Shown: positions 6,367-13,644 of the stretch, one piece after another
How positions within the stretch are numbered: the stretch's first letter is position 1
How the letters are laid out: each line of letters opens with the position of its first letter
DNA from: Dethiobacter sp.
GTDB lineage: Bacteria; Bacillota; Dethiobacteria; DTU022
Reading direction: 5' to 3'
Length of the DNA stretch: 14,224 nt
NCBI GenBank assembly: GCA_018333405.1
Contig: JAGXSR010000016.1
Coordinates: 1 to 14,224 of the forward strand
Made by a program: the position numbers and the translations under genes
The notes under the pieces: model-generated
Told to the model about the DNA's origin: nothing
What the model saw: only the letters and a program-made list of their open reading frames with translations
Database searches by the model: none

Positions 6367-8316
6367 TCAAGCGCGCACTGGCGCCGGCTCCGGCGCCGGC
6401 CTCAATCCGGCAAAATACTCATTTAACTCTGAACCGGTCATGGTATCAATGCTTTTAATCATCGATGGAAACTGAGGAGGATAGATATCGTATAGATATT
6501 CATACATCCGGTCAACCATATACTCTACATCAGAAATCACGCTCCAGATCTTCTGAATATGCTCAGTGGCCATAAATACCGCCTGGCAGTATTCCTGCAG
6601 CAGGGAGATCAGCTGTTTCATCCTGGGAATCAGGGTGATCTGCTCGTTGCTGTTCACTTTATACAGCTCTCCGGCTTTCCACACCGCCACCTCTTTCCAA
6701 CGGTTTACCTCTTCGATTTCACTATAAGCTTCGGAAAGGTTTCCTCCATGCTCAGCCATATATTTTTCCAGGCCGTAGCGCAGATAACTTACACGGTTGT
6801 CGATAAACACCTTTAAAGTCTCGATTAAGCCGGCAATGTGACACGGATCTAAGCTTGCCGGCTCTTGATTGAACAGCAAGGCTGCTGGAAACTGCTCAAT
6901 CTTTTTACGCAACAGCGCGCAGAGCAGGTATCCATACAGACAGGGGAGCTTCTGCCGCCCTTCCGTCGGCTGCCATCCCCAGTTGCAAGCCCGTTTCATT
7001 AAGCGCAGGTAGAGGACTGCCTGCGTGTTCGGTTCTTCCCTACCCAGGTCATAAGCCGACTGGTTCAAACGCTCCGCATGGGTGGAAATATTAACCCTGA
7101 TATTAAAGTTTTCAACTAGCCTGTCGAAAATGCCACAAAAATATTTCCCATTCTCCCAAAAGATGTGGGGGTGATCAAACATGCCGCTTTTTTCAATGCT
7201 GTAGCGCCCTATTCCAGTCACACCCAGTGGCGGATAGTGCCCGTCGGGGCGCAGTACCAGGCGGATTTCCGGGGTCCAGCTGATCTGCTCAAACTGTAAA
7301 TGCGGCAACTTATCCAGCCCTTCCGCTACCAAAACCCGATCGATATACTGATCCGGGGTGACAAACTTGACCCGGCAATTTTCCCGCTCTTCTTCCAAAA
7401 TCTCCTGCCAGGCCCGGGTTAAGATCTCAATGGCCAGATCTCCAAAATCCATCAGCTCCAGGTCCTGGATATAAACCAACAGCGCATCCGGCGGAGCCAG
7501 GTTCAACTCCTGGCGCAGCACCGACTTGTAGAGAGCTATCCCTTCATCTATGTTAATCGGGAATGTCTCACGCTGCCCGGTCAGGTACTCGTTATTAAAA
7601 ACATGGTAGTCCCCCAGCCGGAATCCCTGGTCTTTTACCGCATCACGCTTCATGCGGGTAATCGGCCGCCAGATCTCCTGAGAAATGGGGAAGTTGCGCG
7701 GCAGGGCCAGAAGGTCGCGACGGCCGGCTTTGATTAAATACGGCTTATAGATATAGTCACCCTTTCCCGCCAAGCTAAAAGAGGATTTTTGCTTATTTAA
7801 GTGTGGAAAGATCAGGTAGTCGATATTTGCGCCCGCAGCCGCTTCCAGCTTATCATAGCTGTAGGAAGCTTCCGCGGAGAAGAAACCTTTGTACTTAGGG
7901 TAGGGCACATTCATCAAGTTATGCAAAAACTGCATATTCCAGACTATTTCCTGGATGATCTCTTCATGATTCAACAATGAAACATGGGTATGGTGGGCAT
8001 GTCCGTAGATCGGATATAACCGTCCGGAGTGAAAATTCTCCTTTATCTTTTGGAAGCTGTCCGGCATGACTTCGCAAATCTGCTGCAGCAGTTCGTTGGT
8101 AAATTCTATACAGATGGGGGCGCCCAGCTTTTCTCCCAACTGGATGCCTTGAGTGTATATATCCCGGCCCTCCTCCATTCTTTTTTTAATAAAATTCTGA
8201 TCCAGGATAGTTTCCTTCATCGGGTTGCCGTCATCAAGATAAGAAAGCAGTTTTTCTTGTAAATCCCACAGCAGTTCGTGAGCGTGAAAAGCGATGACGA
8301 CATAAACATCTTTCAT
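6367..8316 (-). CDS. Glycoside hydrolase family 57-like protein
   Basis: This 649-aa protein looks like a GH57 (retaining alpha-glucan-active) or related deacetylase-type barrel. Support comes from the N-terminal strand and histidine motif VVIAFHAHELLW (His11, His13), YGHAHHTHVSLL (His106 to His109), GFFSAEASYSYDKLEAAG-like segment with Glu149, and YIQDLELMDFG with Asp285 and Glu287. In GH57 enzymes the nucleophile Glu and an acid Asp sit in comparable third and fourth motifs, but I cannot assign them firmly. Residues 1 to about 330 would be the barrel; from about 400 on, the sequence is rich in helices and has no motif I recognise. There is no signal peptide, so it is probably cytoplasmic. 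AAAGGAG lies 10 bases before the ATG. Its substrate is unknown, and no other glycan gene is nearby. Confidence 0.7.
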   Translation of the reverse strand: MKDVYVVIAFHAHELLWDLQEKLLSYLDDGNPMKETILDQNFIKKRMEEGRDIYTQGIQLGEKLGAPICIEFTNELLQQICEVMPDSFQKIKENFHSGRLYPIYGHAHHTHVSLLNHEEIIQEIVWNMQFLHNLMNVPYPKYKGFFSAEASYSYDKLEAAAGANIDYLIFPHLNKQKSSFSLAGKGDYIYKPYLIKAGRRDLLALPRNFPISQEIWRPITRMKRDAVKDQGFRLGDYHVFNNEYLTGQRETFPINIDEGIALYKSVLRQELNLAPPDALLVYIQDLELMDFGDLAIEILTRAWQEILEEERENCRVKFVTPDQYIDRVLVAEGLDKLPHLQFEQISWTPEIRLVLRPDGHYPPLGVTGIGRYSIEKSGMFDHPHIFWENGKYFCGIFDRLVENFNIRVNISTHAERLNQSAYDLGREEPNTQAVLYLRLMKRACNWGWQPTEGRQKLPCLYGYLLCALLRKKIEQFPAALLFNQEPASLDPCHIAGLIETLKVFIDNRVSYLRYGLEKYMAEHGGNLSEAYSEIEEVNRWKEVAVWKAGELYKVNSNEQITLIPRMKQLISLLQEYCQAVFMATEHIQKIWSVISDVEYMVDRMYEYLYDIYPPQFPSMIKSIDTMTGSELNEYFAGLRPAPEPAPVRA

Positions 8317-8356
8317 GATCTGTTCGCTCCTTTTTGTGACCGTAGCTTTCCCTTGG

Positions 8357-8390
8357 ATCGCGAAAAATAAACTTGGCTGAAGACAGTCAA
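8357..8390 (+). repeat. Hairpin repeat element, copy A
   Basis: The sequence starts ATCGCGAAAAATA and ends with the hairpin TTGGCTG-AAGA-CAGTCAA. It matches copy B at 9316-9350 in the same orientation at 29 of 34 aligned bases. The two copies lie on either side of the RDD gene, about 960 bases apart. Confidence 0.65.
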
Positions 8391-8410
8391 TTTGTTGGCT
8401 GAATAATCCG

Positions 8411-8416
8411 ATTATA
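8411..8416 (-). promoter_or_regulatory. Candidate -10 box for the GH57 gene
   Basis: A perfect TATAAT is present on the minus strand about 95 bases before the GH57 start. No convincing -35 box lies 17 bases upstream, so the call is weak. The leader would include repeat copy A. Confidence 0.3.
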
Positions 8417-8525
8417 CGTGGGAGAAAACAGTAGAAGTAGTATAATTCGACCGAGGATAGTCAGAAAAGGTAATTTATGGTATACTTTAAAAAGTAAGGC
8501 TCGGGCAGGTGATAAAAATTGCGCG

Positions 8526-8550
8526 CCTCTCCCCCCAAAGGGAGGAGAGG
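8526..8550. repeat. GC-rich palindrome
   Basis: CCTCTCC and GGAGAGG arms enclose a C-rich, AAA and G-rich centre. It resembles the palindromes at 6174-6207 and 8595-8618. Confidence 0.6.
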
Positions 8551-8586
8551 AAACCGGCAAAGAAGGCTATCGGCTCAGGTCTGGCC

Positions 8587-8628
8587 GCCGCCAACCCTCC
8601 CCCAAAGGGAGGAGAGGGATTTGGCGGC
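8587..8628. repeat. Nested GC-rich palindrome downstream of the RDD gene
   Basis: An outer pair GCCGCCAA (8587-8594) and TTGGCGGC (8621-8628) encloses an inner C-arm/AAA/G-arm palindrome (8595-8618). The hairpin lies 61 bases after the RDD stop on the minus strand. It may act as a terminator or transcript-end stabiliser, but no long U-tract follows. Confidence 0.6.
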
Positions 8629-8688
8629 ATTTTCCGGATAGAGAGATCGGCTCTTCATGGATACTATAAAGAATGGCTAATCTTTAAA

Positions 8689-9162
8689 TTACTCTTCCTG
8701 CTGGGTTACTGTGATAACGGAAGCCGAGTCTATCACCCGGGTATGGCCGATCTTATCCCCCAGCCGCCTTCCGTCGGGTTGCGTTAAGACAAGCACTACT
8801 TCAATGATTCCAAGTATTGAACCGACGATCGCTCCTGCCAGCCACCCAATAACGGGAATAACCATAATCACTGTGCCGATAGCCAGCGGAATATTGCGGC
8901 GGATAGAAACCATCCAGCCTATACTTCCTTCGCCTTCTTCGAGGATAACCTCAAGATTCATCAATTTCTTGCCGATACTTTTGTTTTTGAAATTGTCATT
9001 CTTGAGAAGTTCGAATACGATGGCCTCCTTGGTCAGGGTGTAAGCAGCCCCGAGCAAGTATCCGATAAAAGGGATGACAGACGACAAGATAGCGGCGATA
9101 ACTCCGTCAATCAGCGCTGCTACAAACCGGCGAACCAGGTCTGCCTTAGGTAAATCCGGCAT
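8689..9162 (-). CDS. RDD family membrane protein
   Basis: RDD proteins are small multi-span membrane proteins of mostly unclear function, with conserved Arg and Asp residues. Here the hallmarks are RRFVAALIDGVI (Arg11-Arg12, Asp19), NKSIGKKLMNLEV (60-72) and DGRRLGDKIGHTRVI (130-144). Hydrophobic segments lie at about residues 13-45 and 90-127, enough for three or four spans. The start at 9162 is chosen because AGGAGGTG lies seven bases before this ATG and the family domain starts right after it; an upstream ATG at 9213 has no such site. The protein is then 157 aa. It stands alone between hairpin-rich spacers, with its own promoter at 9203-9232, so neighbours say little about its role. Confidence 0.82.
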   Translation of the reverse strand: MPDLPKADLVRRFVAALIDGVIAAILSSVIPFIGYLLGAAYTLTKEAIVFELLKNDNFKNKSIGKKLMNLEVILEEGEGSIGWMVSIRRNIPLAIGTVIMVIPVIGWLAGAIVGSILGIIEVVLVLTQPDGRRLGDKIGHTRVIDSASVITVTQQEE

Positions 9163-9202
9163 AGGGAACACCTCCTGAGTTAAGTAATATTTCTGATAAT
9201 TC

Positions 9203-9232
9203 ATTATACACAATAAACATGCAAAATGCCAG
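9203..9232 (-). promoter_or_regulatory. Candidate promoter of the RDD gene
   Basis: On the minus strand CTGGCA (9232-9227), an 18-base spacer and a perfect TATAAT (9208-9203) form a plausible housekeeping promoter. Transcription would start near 9196, giving a short leader of about 34 bases with the AGGAGG site. Confidence 0.5.
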
Positions 9233-9315
9233 CATTTTTAGATCCGCGCTCTTTGCGCCGCAACAGTTTTCGCCTGGACCGGCAAAAGGTTAAGCGAGCG
9301 TTGAATGCAGGGTGT

Positions 9316-9350
9316 ATCGCGAAAAATATGTTTGGCTGAAAAACAGCCAA
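9316..9350 (+). repeat. Hairpin repeat element, copy B
   Basis: The sequence starts ATCGCGAAAAATA and ends with a perfect hairpin TTGGCTG-AAAAA-CAGCCAA (9332-9350). It is the better-paired copy of the element also seen at 8357-8390. Confidence 0.65.
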
Positions 9351-9384
9351 ATTCCCCTCGCCCCCTGGCGGGGGAAAGGGGAAT
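9351..9384. repeat. GC-rich palindrome abutting repeat copy B
   Basis: ATTCCCC (9351-9357) pairs with GGGGAAT (9378-9384), and the inside holds CCCCC/GGGGG arms around TGGC. It is about 80 bases after the aminotransferase stop on the minus strand and may limit read-through into the RDD gene. Confidence 0.6.
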
Positions 9385-9463
9385 GCAGGTGGGCAACAGC
9401 CGCAGAATATAGATTCAGATCAATTTATCGATCGCCACGCTTAGACGAAACAGTGGCGCCCTT

Positions 9464-10777
9464 TTACAAAGCCCGGTCGGCTAACTCCAGGCACTCGTCA
9501 ACAGCATTCAAGCCGAGTTCCAGCTCTTCGGCATTAATCGACAACGGTGGGGCAATAAACAGGTAATTCCAGCGGGGGTAACAATAGACACCTTTCCCGG
9601 CCAGACAGCCGCTGATCTGCCCCATGACCCCGGGGTCAGGCCCGTTCCAGGGAGCAAGAGCTTCTTTTGTTTTCCGGTCTTTAACCAGCTCAATAGCGGC
9701 GAAAAGGCCGATCGAGCGGACATCCCCTACGGCGGGATGCTGCTCTTTGATCTGCTGCAGGCGCTGTTTCAGAACCTCTCCTAAGTTGGCCGCATTATCG
9801 ATCAGTTTTTCTTCACTGTACACTTGTACTGTCGCGACACCCGTAGCGCAAGCCAAGGGGTGTCCACTATAAGTCAGGCCACACCAGAGCATCTTATCAT
9901 CAAAATATTGCCCGATCTTGTCGCTGACCACCACGGCGCCCAGAGGGATATAACCCTGAGTCAGCCCCTTGGCCATGGTCATCATGTCCGGGACCACTTT
10001 CCAATTATCCACCCCGAACCATTGGCCGGTGCGGCCCCAGCCGGTCATTACCTCGTCCGCAATTAACAAAACACCGAATTCATTACAAATTTCACGGATC
10101 CGGGGCAAATACTCCGGTGGAGGCACAAACACACCATTAGTGCCGGTAACAGGCTCCACAAAAAACGCGGCAATCGACTTAGGATCTTCATAGAGCATTA
10201 CTTCACGAACATGCTCCGCGCATTCAAGGCCGCACCCGGGATAAGCTTTGCCGAAAGTACACCGGTAGCAGTACGGCTCAAACACGCGCACCACCCCCGG
10301 AATGCCCGGTTCCGCCGGCGGACGCCGGGGATCTCCGGTCAGAGTAATCGCCCCATAAGTCGCCCCGTGGTAAGAGCGGTAGCGGGCCATAACTTTAAAC
10401 CGGCCGGTGTACTGGCGGGCGATTTTGATTGCGTTATCATTGGACTCAGCTCCGCCCAAGGTAAACAGCACTTTGTTTAAGTCACCCGGGGTATGCCGCG
10501 CAATCAGCTCGGCCAGGCGAGCACGGGGCTCACTGGCGTAAAAGGGGGCGATAAAGCAAAGTTTATCCGCCTGCTCCTTGATCGCGGCGATAACCTTGGG
10601 GTGCTGATGGCCGATATTTGTATTGACCAGCTGAGACGAAAAATCCAGGTATTTCTTGCCTGCCTTGTTCCAAAACCAGCATCCTTCCCCTCCGACAATC
10701 TCCTCATAGCTGTTCTTATTCTGGACCGCCCACGATCTGAGCACGTGGCGTCGTTCCAGTGCACTAATATCCGACAA
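9464..10777 (-). CDS. Class III PLP-dependent aminotransferase
   Basis: This 437-aa enzyme belongs to the omega/class III aminotransferases, which move an amino group from an amine or omega-amino acid to a keto acid and often yield an aldehyde. Visible features are GGAESND (phosphate-binding loop, 108-114), YHGAT (136-140), the PLP aspartate in IADEV (Asp241), the PLP lysine in TMAKGLT (Lys270) and TYSGHPLACA (302-311). Four cysteines in CYRC (170-173) and CGLEC (182-186) may bind a metal. The start is TTG at 10777, seven bases after AGGAGG. The substrate is not fixed by sequence; taurine, beta-alanine or 4-aminobutyrate are possible. It lies 131 bases after a MoaD-like gene and an aldehyde oxidoreductase, which could use its aldehyde product. 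Confidence 0.9.
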   Translation of the reverse strand: MSDISALERRHVLRSWAVQNKNSYEEIVGGEGCWFWNKAGKKYLDFSSQLVNTNIGHQHPKVIAAIKEQADKLCFIAPFYASEPRARLAELIARHTPGDLNKVLFTLGGAESNDNAIKIARQYTGRFKVMARYRSYHGATYGAITLTGDPRRPPAEPGIPGVVRVFEPYCYRCTFGKAYPGCGLECAEHVREVMLYEDPKSIAAFFVEPVTGTNGVFVPPPEYLPRIREICNEFGVLLIADEVMTGWGRTGQWFGVDNWKVVPDMMTMAKGLTQGYIPLGAVVVSDKIGQYFDDKMLWCGLTYSGHPLACATGVATVQVYSEEKLIDNAANLGEVLKQRLQQIKEQHPAVGDVRSIGLFAAIELVKDRKTKEALAPWNGPDPGVMGQISGCLAGKGVYCYPRWNYLFIAPPLSINAEELELGLNAVDECLELADRAL

Positions 10778-10801
10778 AAGCGCACCTCCTAAGTGTAAAT
10801 G

Positions 10802-10830
10802 TTATTTGAATATGTCTGATTTTCAAATAA
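10802..10830. promoter_or_regulatory. Operator-like inverted repeat upstream of the aminotransferase
   Basis: TTATTTGAA (10802-10810) and TTCAAATAA (10822-10830) are perfect 9-base inverted repeats with an 11-base spacer. The centre-to-centre distance of 20 bases, about two helical turns, suits a dimeric DNA-binding regulator. It lies 25 bases upstream of the TTG start. The regulator is not in the window, and I find no clear promoter boxes around it. Confidence 0.4.
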
Positions 10831-10908
10831 TATCAGCCAAGTGGACCCGCTAAACGTCGCCTTTGTCCGCCTAAACCCTTAAAGCTGCCGGCGGAATAAC
10901 CCCTGCCC

Positions 10909-11178
10909 TTATCCCCCGCAGATGTAAGGGATCACCGAGATCGCGTCGCCGTCGTTCAGTGTATGCTCCACAGGCTCATGTTTGCCGTTCACCAGAAACT
11001 CTGCCGTCAATACGCCCTGGCGATCTACCAGCTCGAAAGCAAGGATATCCGCCTTCTCCCGGGAAAGGTAACTCACCAGTTCCTTTAAACTGACAACGTC
11101 TTCCGGCAGGGTAAGGGAATATTCACCCGCATCTCCGGCTTTACGGTACGGGGGCAGCAGTTTTAAGGTAATTCGCAT
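10909..11178 (-). CDS. MoaD/ThiS-like sulfur carrier protein
   Basis: This is a small ubiquitin-fold protein of 89 aa ending in the Gly-Gly needed for adenylation and thiocarboxylate formation (ICGG at the C-terminus). FLVNGK (61-66) and DGDAISVIPY (76-85) are typical of the MoaD side of the family, whose members supply sulfur for the pterin dithiolene that holds Mo or W. The start at 11178 follows GGGAG with a short spacing and begins at the first beta strand (MRITLKLLPPY); an ATG at 11211 would overlap the upstream gene and add 11 residues without a better site. It lies 22 bases after the aldehyde oxidoreductase, a common association for tungsten enzymes. A role in thiamine sulfur transfer is less likely here. 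Confidence 0.85.
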   Translation of the reverse strand: MRITLKLLPPYRKAGDAGEYSLTLPEDVVSLKELVSYLSREKADILAFELVDRQGVLTAEFLVNGKHEPVEHTLNDGDAISVIPYICGG

Positions 11179-11200
11179 CGGCTTCTCCCTTCTTGGCCAG

Positions 11201-13066
11201 TCAGCTGACATGCCGTTTAAAGTCCAGATCTAAGTCTGTAAGTATCTCATGGCCGGGGATCCCTTCCGCTGACCACCCTCTTAAATCATAGTACTGGACC
11301 AGCATCTTGCCCAAATGGGGCAGGCTGCCTGCAGCGGCGCCTTCCCGCCGGTCATGAGCCAGCAGTCGCGGGGATAGAGTGTCGTCTTTACGGCTAATCC
11401 CTAAATCCACATTAATCAGACGTTTTAAGTTAAACAGCCTCTCTCCGGCATGCAAAAGCTCTTGTTCGCTTATATCCCAGCCGGTGACAGCCGAAAACCA
11501 GCGGGCAATATCCGCCGGGACAATATGGCCGCGGATCAAAAACTTACACAGACCCAAAGCGTTAAATACACTCATATAGTCCTGCATCTTTTTAGCCAGC
11601 TCGGCCTTCCCTTCGATGCCGTGGGGCTCGTAATCGTCTTTGAGCCCGATTAACGAAGCAGGAACAGCCCTGTTTTCATTGAAGTAGGTCAGTCCCTCCA
11701 GGTGACAGCCGCCGCGGTTGGCGGTAGCATAAACCACCGCCATGCTGGTAAAAGCCCGGGGATCATGGAAAGCCAGCTCCAGCCCTTTGCTCTCCGCCAC
11801 AAATTCTTGGGCCAAAGGTGCAAAGTGCTCCGCCGCTTTGCGTACCCCTAAGGAAAGAGGGGCGCCCAAACCTTCCCGCCGGGCTATCAGCGGGATCAGC
11901 TTTAAAATGGCCTCCCCGTTGCCCCAGCTTAAATCAAGACCGCCGCTTTCGGCTTCGCTGATCAGGCCGTGCTCAAAAAGCTCCATGGCAAAAGCAACTA
12001 CGGAGGAGGTGGAGATGGTGTCCAGCCCGAAGCGGTTACACAGATCGTTGGCGGCAATAATGTAGTTTGGGTCATCGTTCAGGCACATCGCCCCGAAGCC
12101 GGCGATGGTTTCATATTCGGGGCCATGGGCGATGGCGCCGCGGTAAGGTCCGATTTCCACCTTCATATCTTTGCCGCAACGGATAGGGCAGCTGAAGCAG
12201 GCGTAATGTTTTACACGCAATCCCGCCTCAACCATGGCTTGCCCGGAAACTTTGGATGCGCCTTGCGTCCAGGAGCCGAGCGTCCAGTTGCGTATAGGCA
12301 GATCTCCCAGCCGCTCTACCACGGGGACGCCTCCGGCCGTGCCGAAATCGGTCAACCCCTTCGCTTTCTCCCGCAGTTTAGGCATCACCGCCTTGCGCGC
12401 TTCGGTCAGATCTTTGGCGTCCGCCACAGCGGGCGGGCTGCCGCAGCGGCGCACAGCGATCGCTTTAAGGTTCTTAGCGCCCATTGCCGCACCCAAGCCG
12501 CAGCGCCCCGCAGCCCGGGCATCATGACCGTCAATCATAATCGCGGCAATCAGCGCTCCATTCTCTCCGGCCGGACCGATGGAGGCAACATATACCTCTG
12601 CTCCCAACTCTTCCCGAATTTTATCCTGGGTGCTGTAGGTGTCCTCTCCCCATAGCGCAGCAGCGCTTCTGATTTCTACCCCGGAGCCATCTAAATACAG
12701 GTATACAGGCCGATCGGATTTTCCGGTGATGATCAAACCGTCGTAACCGCATGTCTTGAAAACAGACGGCCAATAGCCTCCTACCGCTGCCTCAGCCCAG
12801 ATCCCGGTAGCCGGGGAACGACCGCAAAAAGCAGCCTTACAAGCGGTAGGCACACTGTGCCCGGTCAGAACGCCCGTGAATACCAGAAGCGGCGCCTCCG
12901 GAGCTAAAGGCTCTATTTTATGATAGCCCCTCTGGTAAAATATTTTGGCCGCCAAACCGGACCCGCCTAAGTAACGCCTATAGTCCTCATCAGGCAACGC
13001 GGTTTCTCTACTTTCCCCGGTACTCAAATTAACTTCTAAAAATTTACCGTAAAAACCATGACTCAC
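11201..13066 (-). CDS. aor: Aldehyde:ferredoxin oxidoreductase, tungsten-pterin and 4Fe-4S enzyme
   Basis: AOR enzymes oxidise aldehydes to carboxylic acids and reduce ferredoxin, or run in reverse. The 621-aa protein has the expected N-terminal domain (FYGKFLEVNLSTG, YLGGSGLAAKI, FTGVLTGHSVPTACK), the GRCGLGAAMGAKNLKAI block, and the iron-sulfur ligands Cys290, Cys293, Cys297 (CFSCPIRC) and Cys507 (ALGLC), close to the 288/291/295/494 pattern known for Pyrococcus AOR. HGPEYETIAGFG and FGLDTIS are also family blocks. I chose the GTG at 13066: AAAGGAG lies ten bases upstream, whereas the in-frame TTG at 13090 precedes that site. No signal peptide is seen, so it is cytoplasmic. It heads an operon with the MoaD-like protein and probably the aminotransferase. 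Substrate specificity cannot be read from the sequence. Confidence 0.94.
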   Translation of the reverse strand: MSHGFYGKFLEVNLSTGESRETALPDEDYRRYLGGSGLAAKIFYQRGYHKIEPLAPEAPLLVFTGVLTGHSVPTACKAAFCGRSPATGIWAEAAVGGYWPSVFKTCGYDGLIITGKSDRPVYLYLDGSGVEIRSAAALWGEDTYSTQDKIREELGAEVYVASIGPAGENGALIAAIMIDGHDARAAGRCGLGAAMGAKNLKAIAVRRCGSPPAVADAKDLTEARKAVMPKLREKAKGLTDFGTAGGVPVVERLGDLPIRNWTLGSWTQGASKVSGQAMVEAGLRVKHYACFSCPIRCGKDMKVEIGPYRGAIAHGPEYETIAGFGAMCLNDDPNYIIAANDLCNRFGLDTISTSSVVAFAMELFEHGLISEAESGGLDLSWGNGEAILKLIPLIARREGLGAPLSLGVRKAAEHFAPLAQEFVAESKGLELAFHDPRAFTSMAVVYATANRGGCHLEGLTYFNENRAVPASLIGLKDDYEPHGIEGKAELAKKMQDYMSVFNALGLCKFLIRGHIVPADIARWFSAVTGWDISEQELLHAGERLFNLKRLINVDLGISRKDDTLSPRLLAHDRREGAAAGSLPHLGKMLVQYYDLRGWSAEGIPGHEILTDLDLDFKRHVS

Positions 13067-13121
13067 CCTTTGATTGCTCCTTTCGTCCAAATTTACTGCT
13101 AAGACACCTCTTTGTACGATC

Positions 13122-13150
13122 AGTATAACACCGATTCAGAGAGTTGAGAA
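13122..13150 (-). promoter_or_regulatory. Candidate promoter of the aor operon
   Basis: TTCTCA (13150-13145), a 17-base spacer and TATACT (13127-13122) form a reasonable sigma-A promoter on the minus strand. Transcription would start near 13115, giving a leader of about 50 bases before the GTG. It diverges from the gene at 13313. Confidence 0.5.
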
Positions 13151-13252
13151 GAGTGGCAATTTCTTTGGAATCTACCTTCTATAGCGCTCAAATGGGGTTA
13201 AAATTTTTATCAAAGCATGTGGCGCGTCAGCCCTGTACCCAAATCTTTATCC

Positions 13253-13281
13253 TTTAATCTTTCCGACAGATTTGATAAAAT
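13253..13281 (+). promoter_or_regulatory. Weak candidate promoter of the thiamine-binding protein gene
   Basis: TTTAAT (13253-13258), a 17-base spacer and TAAAAT (13276-13281) would place a start near 13288, just ahead of the ribosome site. The -35 box is poor and the surroundings are AT-rich, so chance resemblance is likely enough to keep this tentative. Confidence 0.3.
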
Positions 13282-13312
13282 TAATGCAAACATAATTTTG
13301 GGGGTGAATTAA

Positions 13313-13615
13313 ATGGCCGTTGTCGATGTCACTGTTTTGCCTATCGGCACAGGCGCTACCAGCCTGAGCGATTTTGTGGTCGCCTGCCAGCGCGAGCTTA
13401 AACTGTGCGGAGAGGGGCTTAACTTTCAGCTCACCGCCATGGGGACTATTATTGAGGGCGATCTGGACCGTGTTTTAGAGGTAATCCGGCGGCTGCACGA
13501 AGTCCCTTTTAACCATGGAGCCATGCGTGTCAGCACAACTATAAAAATTGACGATCGCCGGGACAAGGCAGGCACCATTTTGCAGAAAATTCAATCCGTG
13601 GAATGTAAAATGTAG
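13313..13615 (+). CDS. MTH1187/DUF77 family thiamine-binding protein
   Basis: This 100-aa cytoplasmic protein matches the MTH1187/YqgV (DUF77) family, ferredoxin-like-fold proteins that form oligomers and have been linked to thiamine binding. It starts MAVVDVTVLPIGTG and has FQLTAMGTIIEGDLDRVLEVI (family block GT.IEG) and RVSTTIKIDDRRDK near the end. The ATG at 13313 has GGGGGTG about eight bases upstream. Length is normal for the family. It is the first plus-strand gene, divergent from the aor operon, and lies 85 bases before a transporter gene. Whether it acts in thiamine supply or in sensing is not shown here. Confidence 0.88.
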   Translation: MAVVDVTVLPIGTGATSLSDFVVACQRELKLCGEGLNFQLTAMGTIIEGDLDRVLEVIRRLHEVPFNHGAMRVSTTIKIDDRRDKAGTILQKIQSVECKM

Positions 13616-13644
13616 CTTATTTTAATAACACGACGATCTGGATA

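Larger units (their letters stand above)
8317..8688. other. Intergenic region rich in hairpins
   Basis: This 372-base stretch between the GH57 gene and the RDD gene holds no coding frame I can support. It contains one copy of the 34-35 base hairpin element (8357-8390), two GC-rich palindromes (8526-8550 and 8587-8628) and a perfect minus-strand TATAAT at 8416-8411 that may serve the GH57 gene. The palindromes could end transcription from the RDD gene, but there is no clear U-tract. Confidence 0.6.
9163..9463. other. Intergenic region between the aminotransferase and RDD genes
   Basis: About 300 bases without a supported gene. It holds the RDD promoter (9203-9232), hairpin repeat copy B (9316-9350) and, directly abutting it, a GC-rich palindrome (9351-9384). 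Bases 9385-9463 show nothing further that I can support. Confidence 0.6.

Noticed and set aside
8418..8787. Short plus-strand frames running through the hairpin-rich spacer and the 3' end of the RDD gene.
   Set aside because: Their translations are low-complexity products of the palindromes (runs of Pro, Lys and Gly) with no ribosome site.
11969..12655. A 228-residue plus-strand open frame inside aor.
   Set aside because: It is antisense to strongly conserved AOR coding sequence and its translation resembles no family; GC-rich coding DNA often gives such shadows.
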